This document shows positions 1 through 7,115 of a DNA stretch of 7,416 nucleotides, one piece after another. The notes beneath the pieces were generated by a model. It saw only the letters and a program-made list of their open reading frames with translations, did not search any database and was not told where the DNA came from. How positions within the stretch are numbered: position 1 is the stretch's first letter; each line of letters starts with the position of its first letter. The DNA is from Actinomycetes bacterium. Lineage in GTDB: Bacteria; Actinomycetota; Thermoleophilia; Solirubrobacterales; 70-9. The stretch lies in the NCBI GenBank assembly GCA_023434465.1, contig JAEYSQ010000123.1:1-7416 (forward strand), read 5' to 3'. Position numbers and translations under genes: made by a program.

Positions 1-27
1 TCGCACGCCCGACCTCAGTCGGTCACC

Positions 28-76
28 ACGGTGACGCAGGTTTCAACCGTCCACGGTGCATAACCTGCGTCACCGT
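28..76. repeat. Perfect 15-bp inverted repeat with nested hairpin, upstream of typA
   Basis: Positions 28-42 (ACGGTGACGCAGGTT) are the exact reverse complement of 62-76. The 19-nt loop holds a second small inverted repeat, ACCGT at 46-50 and ACGGT at 53-57. The left arm can also pair in two other ways: GTCACC (22-27) with GGTGAC (30-35), and a 5-bp hairpin CCGAC/GTCGG lies at 9-22. Since 30-35 can pair with either 22-27 or 69-74, the structures are mutually exclusive. No T-run follows on the plus strand. It may be the terminator of a gene left of the window, a dispersed extragenic repeat, or a protein-binding site; the sequence alone does not decide. Confidence 0.7.
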
Positions 77-108
77 CCCCTCACTTGGTCTCGCAGGGCC
101 GGGTCGGG

Positions 109-165
109 GGTGTTCCCCAAAAACCCCCGGAATGAGGAGCGAAGCGACGGTTCTTGGGGGATACC
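109..165. repeat. Imperfect 17-bp inverted repeat (stem-loop) in the typA leader region
   Basis: Arm 109-125 (GGTGTTCCCCAAAAACC) pairs with 149-165 (GGTTCTTGGGGGATACC). Fourteen positions are Watson-Crick, two are G·U (112/162 and 114/160), and one is a mismatch (121/153). The 23-nt loop contains GAGCGAAGCGAC, a purine-rich motif. The arms are long and nearly symmetrical, which resembles extragenic repeat families more than a Rho-independent terminator, and there is no T-run. It lies upstream of the predicted typA promoter, so it need not be in the typA transcript. Confidence 0.65.
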
Positions 166-174
166 ACCGTCCCG

Positions 175-219
175 GCCCCTCGCCCACGCTTCAAACCCGG
201 CGCCTCGGCCACGCTTCAA
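175..219 (+). repeat. Two-copy direct repeat, 25-bp period
   Basis: The 20-mer GCCCCTCGCCCACGCTTCAA at 175-194 recurs at 200-219 with 18 of 20 bases identical (differences at 202 and 208). The period of 25 is not a multiple of three, so the two copies would be read in different frames. This argues that the stretch is not protein-coding. The second copy ends 14 nt before the TAGACT box, so the pair could be a tandem activator/repressor site or a remnant of a small duplication. Confidence 0.6.
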
Positions 220-233
220 TCGTTCGGCTTCCC

Positions 234-239
234 TAGACT
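234..239 (+). promoter_or_regulatory. Putative -10 box (TAGACT) for typA
   Basis: TAGACT matches the actinobacterial TANNNT -10 consensus and ends 10 nt before the TTG at 250. A start site 6-8 nt downstream would fall at about 246-248, giving an almost leaderless mRNA. That fits the absence of any GGAGG-like sequence before this TTG. No convincing -35 hexamer is visible at the expected distance (about 210-216), so the promoter call rests on the -10 and its position. Confidence 0.4.
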
Positions 240-249
240 TTCCCGTCCT

Positions 250-2082
<1,833 letters not shown>

Positions 2083-2090
2083 TGCAAGGA

Positions 2091-2111
2091 GGCGAGGCCA
2101 AGGGCCTCGCC
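2091..2111. terminator. Hairpin between convergent genes, likely typA terminator
   Basis: GGCGAGGCC (2091-2099), loop AAG, GGCCTCGCC (2103-2111) form a perfect 9-bp GC-rich stem starting 8 nt after the typA stop. The following bases are C-rich (ACCTCCCCC) rather than a T-run, so it is not a classical intrinsic terminator. Such stems without U-tracts are common at actinobacterial gene ends. Its symmetry would let it also stop transcription coming from the minus strand. Confidence 0.55.
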
Positions 2112-2166
2112 ACCTCCCCCGCTTCTGTCAGCCCCTGCCGTGCATCCCTCCCTGGCACACGCGGAC

Positions 2167-2192
2167 TGCCCCTATAACCGGACGGAGGGGCA
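2167..2192 (-). terminator. Possible stem-loop downstream of the R2lox-SCP2 gene
   Basis: TGCCCCT (2167-2173) and AGGGGCA (2186-2192) form a perfect 7-bp stem with a 12-nt loop, beginning 16 nt after the stop of the minus-strand gene. No T-run follows on the minus strand. It may be part of the 3' end of the operon transcript together with the hairpin at 2091-2111. The call is weak. Confidence 0.3.
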
Positions 2193-2208
2193 AGGGTTGC
2201 GGTGCGAC

Positions 2209-3495
2209 TCAGAGTGGTGGGAAAATTTTGCGGAAGGTTCGGAGTGCCCGTGGCGAACCGGATGGAGTGAGCCGCCTCTCGATGATCGCTCGCAGCGGGT
2301 GCCGGTCATTCAAGGCGATGGCGACCCATTCGGGCCAACTCGTTTTGAGGGTCACGTCGGGGTCGGTGAGGGTTCCCTGTGCGGCCCGGGTGGGACCGTC
2401 GCCTACGACCACATTCCAGGGGGCAGCGTCCGTGAACTTCCACTGCACTTTGAACGCTCCGCCGCGGGCTTCCTCGGTCACCGCCCTTCGCGCGGTCATG
2501 TCGAACAGGAGTCCCTGGACCTCCGGTGAGGATTCCGGGTTGGCGTTCGGCGGGCCGGTGACCCCGGCCAGCAGCAGACGCACCTGACGGGCCGCGATCT
2601 CCTCGGCGCTCGCCGAATGGTCGAACGGCCAGACGTCGGCTGGCATCTCCTCGAGTGGGAAGCCGATCGTCTTCCAGCGTTGCCGGATCAGCTTCAGACC
2701 GAAGGCGTAGATGTCCTCGAGCGAGAATCCCCAGCACTCTGTGTAGGAGCGATCGAAGCCGGGCGGGCTGAAGACCGCGATCGAGTAGAGATTGACCTCG
2801 CGGAAGAGCTCGACGATCGCCGCCTTGCATTCGTCCGACTGCGGAACAATCTCGGAGAGGGTCTTGACCCCGAAACCGATGTGGCGTTGCTCATCCCGGG
2901 AAACGTTGGCCATGCCGGCGCTGAAGCCCGGCATGCCGCCGTCCTTGTTGAAGAAATCTTCGATGTAGTGCTGACCCGGCTGGGCGAGGGTGCCTTCGAC
3001 GATCAGGTGGTACAGCGTGATCGCCTGGGCGAACTTGGGCAACGAGCGGTCGCTTCGGAGTTCATCCGCCATCTGGTCGAGACGATCGAAGACCCCGCGG
3101 TAGCCCCAGTTCAATTGAGGCAGGGTTGCATCGAGAGTTTTCCCGATGTCGCCTTCGATGCCGAGCACTTCCTTGAAGAACCGATGAAAAAGGACAGCGT
3201 GTCGAGCTTCGTCGACCTGTTGGGTGGCGAGAAAGTAGGCCTGCTCCTCGGTCGGAGCGGCATCGATATAGGGCGAGAGGTTGTCGGCGACGGAATCCTC
3301 TCCGTAAAAGAACATCGAGTACATCCAGAGTGCGGATTTCCGCTGCAAGTCGGACAGCGATTCCCAGCCGGCCCGGTCGGCGGAGAAGTCGAGCGCCATC
3401 GCACTCCAGTTGGTCTCCTCCCAACGACGGTAGAGGTCCATGTAGGAAACAGATCCGGCCCGGTTTCCCTTCGGCTCGCTCTGCGCTACGGACAT
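2209..3495 (-). CDS. R2-like ligand-binding oxidase (R2lox) fused to a C-terminal SCP2 lipid-carrier domain
   Basis: The protein has 428 residues. Residues about 15-310 are a ferritin-like R2 domain. The di-metal ligands are visible as E66, E96 and H99 (DEARH), E167, and E202 and H205 (DEQRH). V69 lies three residues after the first Glu and Y162 five residues before E167. These are the places of the Val and Tyr that form an ether crosslink in characterised R2lox (Mycobacterium tuberculosis Rv0233, Geobacillus R2loxI), which use a Mn/Fe cofactor and bind a long-chain fatty acid. This pattern favours R2lox over NrdB, the label automatic annotation would probably give. R2lox is usually near 300-315 residues. 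Here a linker (about 311-325) leads to residues 326-428, which look like an SCP2 domain: a hydrophobic helix, FKVQWKFTD strand, W360, VVVGDG turn, PDVTLKTS strand, then helices with GSPRALRTF near the end. The ATG at 3495 is supported by GAGGAG (3502-3507) with a 6-nt spacer. It is probably the last gene of a three-gene operon. R2lox assignment is strong, SCP2 good; the substrate is unknown. Confidence 0.88.
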   Translation of the reverse strand: MSVAQSEPKGNRAGSVSYMDLYRRWEETNWSAMALDFSADRAGWESLSDLQRKSALWMYSMFFYGEDSVADNLSPYIDAAPTEEQAYFLATQQVDEARHAVLFHRFFKEVLGIEGDIGKTLDATLPQLNWGYRGVFDRLDQMADELRSDRSLPKFAQAITLYHLIVEGTLAQPGQHYIEDFFNKDGGMPGFSAGMANVSRDEQRHIGFGVKTLSEIVPQSDECKAAIVELFREVNLYSIAVFSPPGFDRSYTECWGFSLEDIYAFGLKLIRQRWKTIGFPLEEMPADVWPFDHSASAEEIAARQVRLLLAGVTGPPNANPESSPEVQGLLFDMTARRAVTEEARGGAFKVQWKFTDAAPWNVVVGDGPTRAAQGTLTDPDVTLKTSWPEWVAIALNDRHPLRAIIERRLTPSGSPRALRTFRKIFPPL

Positions 3496-3501
3496 CGGTT
3501 A

Positions 3502-3507
3502 CTCCTC
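3502..3507 (-). promoter_or_regulatory. Ribosome binding site GAGGAG of the R2lox-SCP2 gene
   Basis: On the minus strand GAGGAG lies 6 nt before the ATG at 3495. It is the only clear Shine-Dalgarno sequence in this window and fixes the start. Its strength is consistent with translation from the internal part of a polycistronic mRNA, since the upstream gene ends only 44 bp away. Confidence 0.75.
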
Positions 3508-3539
3508 AGGTTGGCGGTGACTGACTGGTTCGATGGTAT

Positions 3540-4622
3540 TCATATACCCAGCTTCTCCCTGGCCGAGCGAACCTGGTCGATCGCCTGGTCGTGGGTCATT
3601 CCGAGACCGAGCAGCAGGTCGGTGGCGGCCGAACGGATCTGGCCGACGATCACGCTGACCGACAGGTTCGAGGTTTCCTCAAGCGCGGCGGTCGCCTTGG
3701 CGGCCGCCCGGAGGGCCGCCTCCCGCGAAGCTGATCGGGCCGGGGCGCCGGCCAGGTGGCGATCCAGCCTGGCGACCGAGGTAGCGAGATCACGGATCGA
3801 ATCGGAAACGACCGGGGGAATGTGTTCGTCGAGGTCGATCGCACGCTGGCAGGCCCGGGCCAGGACCCGGGTGTTGCGGATCATCAGGTCGATCGGTTCC
3901 GCCGCGGCCGCAAGCTGGTCGACCCGGCCCTTCTTCCGCCGTCTGGTCGGGGCGAGCGAGATCGTCTCCTGCCCCGCCTCGACCGCGATCTTCATTTCCC
4001 GCACCGCGGGATCCAGAGCTCGGGCCCGCTCGAGCGCAGCCACGATCTCCTCGTGGCTGTCGTGGTCAAGCGCGTCGGCGATGTCGACCAAAGTGCCGGA
4101 CAGCCGAGCCAGCAGCGGTTTCAGATAGCGGCGGACCAGCCGGACCGGGTCCACCGGCGTAATCGCGTTGGCCGCCAGGGCGATGCCGCCACCGATCAAC
4201 GCGTCCACGAATCGATGGGTCGTGTCGGCCAGATCAGGCGCGGGCAGGGTGGCGACAAGTACGGCAGATATCGCCGCCTGGTTGACCAAGAGGACACCAC
4301 CGCCCGAAAGGATCGCGGCCGACATAGCCAGACCGATGATCAGCATCAGCTGCCAGGTCCCGGTTCCCAGTACGAGAACGATCAGGTCGGCGACGGTGAT
4401 GCCGAGGGCTACGCCCAGAGCGATCTCGTAAGCTCGGCGTCCCCGCCTTTCGATCGCCAGCCCGAGTACCAGTACCACCGCGATCGGAGCAAAGAACGGC
4501 TCGTAATGGCCGACGATCCTGGTGGCGATCAGCCAGGCCACTCCCGCTGCGACGCAGATCTGGACGATCCGCAGGGAGGCAAAGCGAAGCGCCGAAAAGC
4601 GATCCTCGATGTGCGATCTCAC
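3540..4622 (-). CDS. FUSC/aromatic-acid-exporter-like six-TM membrane protein
   Basis: This 360-residue protein has a membrane half and a soluble half. Hydrophobic segments at about 18-36, 42-57, 65-86, 90-108, 110-126 and 138-155 suggest six transmembrane helices. The charged RRGRRAYE between helices 2 and 3, and DPVRLVRRYLKP directly after the last helix, resemble the FUSC (fusaric acid resistance)/ArAE superfamily. Residues about 160-360 are helical, rich in Ala, Arg, Glu and Leu, and probably cytoplasmic; this matches the domain that follows the TM block in short actinobacterial FUSC proteins. Family members export aromatic or amphipathic acids, or have no known substrate. The start is GTG at 4622; an in-frame stop lies just upstream, so no longer form is possible, and the RBS is poor. 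The 57-bp gap to the dioxygenase gene contains only a weak CACCGG/CCGGTG stem (4636-4641/4660-4665), so co-transcription is likely. The family call is by topology and motif flavour; the substrate is unknown. Confidence 0.75.
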   Translation of the reverse strand: MRSHIEDRFSALRFASLRIVQICVAAGVAWLIATRIVGHYEPFFAPIAVVLVLGLAIERRGRRAYEIALGVALGITVADLIVLVLGTGTWQLMLIIGLAMSAAILSGGGVLLVNQAAISAVLVATLPAPDLADTTHRFVDALIGGGIALAANAITPVDPVRLVRRYLKPLLARLSGTLVDIADALDHDSHEEIVAALERARALDPAVREMKIAVEAGQETISLAPTRRRKKGRVDQLAAAAEPIDLMIRNTRVLARACQRAIDLDEHIPPVVSDSIRDLATSVARLDRHLAGAPARSASREAALRAAAKATAALEETSNLSVSVIVGQIRSAATDLLLGLGMTHDQAIDQVRSAREKLGI

Positions 4623-4679
4623 GGCCCCACTATTTCACCGGCGTTGCCCGTATCCGCATCCGGTGCCGTCCCGACTGGT

Positions 4680-5549
4680 TCAGCTGGCCGGGGAGACGAC
4701 CAGCCGGTTCCCCGACGGGTCCGAGAGTTCGCGGGTCTCGGCGGCCCTGGCATCTTCCAATTCGAAGTAACGCATTCCTGCCGTGCCTTCCGGCGCCTGT
4801 GGGGCACCGACGCCCTGCCAGACGTTGACCGCGATGCGGTGGGGGAAGGTGCCACCGAGCGAAAGGTCGGCGAACCCGATCCCGGAGGCGTTCATGTGGG
4901 GAGTGAATCCGATCTCTTCGTAAAAGTTCTGAGCGGCCTCGACGTCACCCACGTAAAGGTGGACGTGGCCGATCCGGGCTCCGGTGGGCAACGGGCCGGT
5001 CAGGTCCTCGCCTTCCCGGTGTGAGAAGACTCCTTCGAGGTCGAGGGGTTCGGTCATGTCGTGGCGGTGGCCATCCGAATCGATGATCAGGGGCCGGCCG
5101 CCGGCGATGTCCATCTTGTCCACCCGGTCGAGCGTCTCGAACGCGACCTCGAGGTTGATCCCGTCCGGGTCGTCGAGATAGAAGGCCCAGTGGGTGATGT
5201 GATCGGACGGGGCGACCGGGTACCGGGCCGCGAAGATCCGCGCGAGCAACTTGGCGAACTCGGCTTCCGAAGGCATGTGGATTGCCAGGTGATAGAGCGC
5301 TGAATAACCGCGCTGGACGGGCTGGCTTGCGCCCGGGTGAAGGACGACCAGCTCGGCGTCGGCGACTCCGAGACGGACCGCTCCGGTCGCTCCGGCTCCG
5401 TTCGCACCCGGTTCTTCCCGGTCCAGCTCGGTCAGCCCGATCAGGTCCCGCCAGAAAACGAGGGACCGCTCGAGATCGATCACGTTCAGGTGAACAGCGC
5501 CGTAACGGAGGCGATCCGAAGCGATGCTTTCGACGGGAGTGGGTCTCAT
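4680..5549 (-). CDS. Two-domain VOC (glyoxalase/extradiol dioxygenase) family protein, CatE-like
   Basis: The protein has 289 residues from the ATG at 5549, close to the ~285 of CatE-type catechol 2,3-dioxygenases. Counting from that start, the first VOC module (about 15-140) has H20 in GAVHLNV, H87 in LYHLAI and E134 in DPDGINLEV, a full 2-His-1-Glu set. The second module (about 193-287) has H197 in GHVHLYV and H237 in FPHRIAVNVW, but its final strand reads DPSGNRLVV with Val where the third ligand would be. Metal binding is therefore most likely in the N-terminal half. Extradiol cleavage of a catechol is the obvious role, but VOC proteins also include glyoxalases and resistance proteins, so the reaction is not fixed. 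The frame is open to an ATG at 5639, but those 30 residues overlap a long inverted repeat and a T-run, use AT-ending codons unlike the rest, and have no RBS. It is probably the first gene of the operon with the FUSC-like and R2lox-SCP2 genes. Confidence 0.82.
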   Translation of the reverse strand: MRPTPVESIASDRLRYGAVHLNVIDLERSLVFWRDLIGLTELDREEPGANGAGATGAVRLGVADAELVVLHPGASQPVQRGYSALYHLAIHMPSEAEFAKLLARIFAARYPVAPSDHITHWAFYLDDPDGINLEVAFETLDRVDKMDIAGGRPLIIDSDGHRHDMTEPLDLEGVFSHREGEDLTGPLPTGARIGHVHLYVGDVEAAQNFYEEIGFTPHMNASGIGFADLSLGGTFPHRIAVNVWQGVGAPQAPEGTAGMRYFELEDARAAETRELSDPSGNRLVVSPAS

Positions 5550-5550
5550 G

Positions 5551-5563
5551 GCGAGAGTCTCGC
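5551..5563. promoter_or_regulatory. Palindrome GCGAGA-g-TCTCGC at the dioxygenase start
   Basis: A perfect 6+1+6 inverted repeat ends 1 nt before the start codon at 5549 on the minus strand. Its position fits an operator or a structure that hides the start. The minus-strand GAGACT inside it could also serve as a poor -10 box for a near-leaderless transcript. It is short and GC-rich, so chance is possible. Confidence 0.3.
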
Positions 5564-5597
5564 AGACAGTCGCCACGGCCTCGCCGGTGGCCCGTGG

Positions 5598-5661
5598 AAA
5601 AAACTTTCGAAAGTCAGTGAGATCCGGGTTTTCGTTCATATAGAACGAAAAAGCGGATCTC
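5598..5661 (-). terminator. Long inverted repeat and T-run after glyS; terminator or operator
   Basis: Arms 5619-5637 and 5643-5661 pair at 17 of 19 positions around an ATATA loop; only 5627/5653 and 5628/5652 mismatch. The inner part, TTTTCGTTC-ATATA-GAACGAAAA, is a perfect 9+5+9 palindrome. Reading on along the minus strand, a second palindrome ACTTTCGAAAGT (5603-5614) is followed by a T-run (six T including its last base). The stem starts 7 nt after the glyS stop, so it probably ends or protects the glyS mRNA. The T-run is not adjacent to the large stem, and the AT-rich inner palindrome also looks like a regulator site. A control role for the dioxygenase operon downstream is therefore equally open. 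Confidence 0.55.
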
Positions 5662-5668
5662 GCGGGGT

Positions 5669-7060
5669 CTAGCCGAGCTTCGGGGACTTCCAGGGTTCGG
5701 CCAGCTTGCCGGCGATCAGTTCCGGTAGGCCCTCGATCGGGACCCGGACCTGTTCGAGCGAGTCGCGGGCACGCAGCGTGACCTGGCCGTCGACCTTGGT
5801 GTCGAAGTCAACCGTGACGCCCCAGGGGGTGCCGATCTCGTCCTGGCGGCGGTAACGCTTGCCGATCGAGCCACCGGTGTCGTACTCGGTCTGGATCCCG
5901 GCCTTGCGCAGGGCGAGGTTGATCTCCCGGGCGGTCTCCGGCATGCCCTCCTTGTTGAAGAGGGGCATCACCGCGACCTTGACCGGGGCAAGCCGCGGAT
6001 GGAGCTGAAGGACGGTGCGCTTGCGGCCCTCGACCTCTTCTTCGGTGTACGCGTCCACGAGGAACGCGAGGGCTGCCCGATCGGCGCCGGCGGCCGGCTC
6101 GATCACATGCGGGATGTAGCGCTCGCCCGACTGCTGATCGAAATACTCGAGCTTCTCGCCGGAATGCTCCTGATGCTGGGTAAGGTCGAAGTTGCCGCGG
6201 TTGGCGATCCCTTCGAGCTCGGACCAGCCGATCGGGAAGAGGTACTCCACGTCCGAGGTACCCGACGAGTAGTGGGAGAGTTCGTCGGCTTCGTGGGGAC
6301 GGATCATCAGGAAGTCGGGACGGATGCCGAGCTCGAGGTACCAGTTGTGGCGAATCTCGACCCACTTCTCCCACCACTCCTGGGCTTCGGCGGGCGGCAC
6401 GAAGAACTCCATCTCCATCTGCTCGAATTCGCGGGTACGGAAGATGAAGTTTCCGGGCGTGATCTCGTTGCGGAAGGACTTGCCGACCTGGGCGATCCCG
6501 AAGGGCGGCTTCTTGCGGGCGAAGTTGAGCACGTTCTTGAAGTTGATGAAGATGCCCTGGGCGGTTTCGGGCCGGAGGTAAACCGAGTTGCCGTCTTCGG
6601 CGACCGGACCCATGTGGGTCTCGAACATCAGGTTGAAGTTGCGCGGCTCGGAGAGTTCGCCCCCGCACTCCGGGCAGACGATCGGGTCGTCGTACTCGCC
6701 GCCCTTTTCGACGTTCGCCTCGCGCAGATGGTCCTCACGCCAGCGCCGCTTGCATTCGCCAAGGCACTGGACCAGCGGGTCGGTAAACCCGGCCAGGTGT
6801 CCCGATGCCTCCCAGACCTTGGGGTGCTGGAGGATTGCCGAGTCGAGGGCGACGATGTCATCGCGCTCGACCAGCATTGACTTCCACCACTCGTTCTTGA
6901 CGTTGTTCTTGAGCAGAACGCCGTAGTGGCCGTAGTCGTAGGTCGAACCGAGGCCGCCGTAGATCTCCGAAGAAGGGAAGACGAAACCGCGGCGCTTGGC
7001 CAGCGCAACGATCTCTTCCATGGTCACTTCGGTGTTCTTGTCAGTGGCGTAGTCGCTCAT
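5669..7060 (-). CDS. glyS: Glycyl-tRNA synthetase, single-chain (class II, dimeric type)
   Basis: The enzyme charges tRNA-Gly with glycine using ATP, in the cytoplasm. From the ATG at 7060 it has 463 residues, the usual size for actinobacterial GlyRS. In this numbering the GlyRS signature RGFVFPSSEIYGG is at 24-36. The Cys pairs in CLGEC (99/103) and CPEC (129/132) form a likely zinc site. Class II motif 2 is FRNEITPGNFIFRTREFEQME (196-216), and motif 3 is VIEPAAGADR (319-328), ending in the ATP-binding Arg. The anticodon-binding domain (about 355-450) follows with LAPVKVAVMPL and GSIGKRYRRQDEIGTPW. The frame is open up to a GTG at 7111, but those 17 residues are unlike GlyRS and overlap the divergent promoter region. 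No Shine-Dalgarno precedes the ATG; TACCGT (7068-7073, minus strand) 7 nt upstream could be the -10 of a leaderless transcript. All catalytic motifs are intact. Confidence 0.97.
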   Translation of the reverse strand: MSDYATDKNTEVTMEEIVALAKRRGFVFPSSEIYGGLGSTYDYGHYGVLLKNNVKNEWWKSMLVERDDIVALDSAILQHPKVWEASGHLAGFTDPLVQCLGECKRRWREDHLREANVEKGGEYDDPIVCPECGGELSEPRNFNLMFETHMGPVAEDGNSVYLRPETAQGIFINFKNVLNFARKKPPFGIAQVGKSFRNEITPGNFIFRTREFEQMEMEFFVPPAEAQEWWEKWVEIRHNWYLELGIRPDFLMIRPHEADELSHYSSGTSDVEYLFPIGWSELEGIANRGNFDLTQHQEHSGEKLEYFDQQSGERYIPHVIEPAAGADRAALAFLVDAYTEEEVEGRKRTVLQLHPRLAPVKVAVMPLFNKEGMPETAREINLALRKAGIQTEYDTGGSIGKRYRRQDEIGTPWGVTVDFDTKVDGQVTLRARDSLEQVRVPIEGLPELIAGKLAEPWKSPKLG

Positions 7061-7115
7061 GGACCGAACGGTATCGGGACGAAATCGGAGGCGCGCTGCG
7101 ATAATCAACACCGCA
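7061..7115. promoter_or_regulatory. Divergent glyS/fmdB promoter region
   Basis: Only 55 bp separate the two start codons, so both promoters must lie here or inside the genes. For fmdB, GATAAT (7100-7105, +) is a good -10 and ends 10 nt before the ATG. For glyS, TACCGT (7068-7073, -) fits TANNNT and ends 7 nt before the ATG. Neither has a convincing -35. CGGAGG (7086-7091, +) is too far from the fmdB ATG to be its RBS. Both transcripts may be nearly leaderless, as is common in Actinobacteria. Confidence 0.45.

Noticed and set aside
175..219. CRISPR array
   Set aside because: Only two imperfect copies exist with about 5 bp between them, no spacers of regular length, and no cas genes.
154..249. 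Longer typA start (TTG at 154)
   Set aside because: The extra 32 residues cover a stem-loop arm, a 25-bp-period repeat and a -10-like box, and make the protein longer than the family.
2209..3495. Ribonucleotide reductase beta subunit (NrdB)
   Set aside because: The ligand spacing with V69 and Y162 is that of R2lox, there is a C-terminal SCP2-like domain instead of an NrdB tail, and no nrdA-like gene is adjacent.
2617..4128. 503-codon plus-strand frame opposite the R2lox-SCP2 and FUSC-like genes
   Set aside because: It runs across two recognisable minus-strand genes and their junction; the product has no coherent domain and switches to Arg/Ser-rich composition, as expected of a shadow frame.
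3756..5024. 422-codon plus-strand frame opposite the FUSC-like and dioxygenase genes
   Set aside because: It is antisense to two supported genes, of low-complexity charged composition, with no recognisable motif.
5550..5639. Longer start (ATG at 5639) for the VOC dioxygenase gene
   Set aside because: The added codons overlap the inverted repeat and T-run, have AT-ending codons unlike the gene body, lack an RBS, and precede the expected family N-terminus.
5629..5651. LexA SOS box
   Set aside because: The half-sites are in the order GTTC-N5-GAAC, the reverse of the actinobacterial/Gram-positive GAAC-N4-GTTC box.
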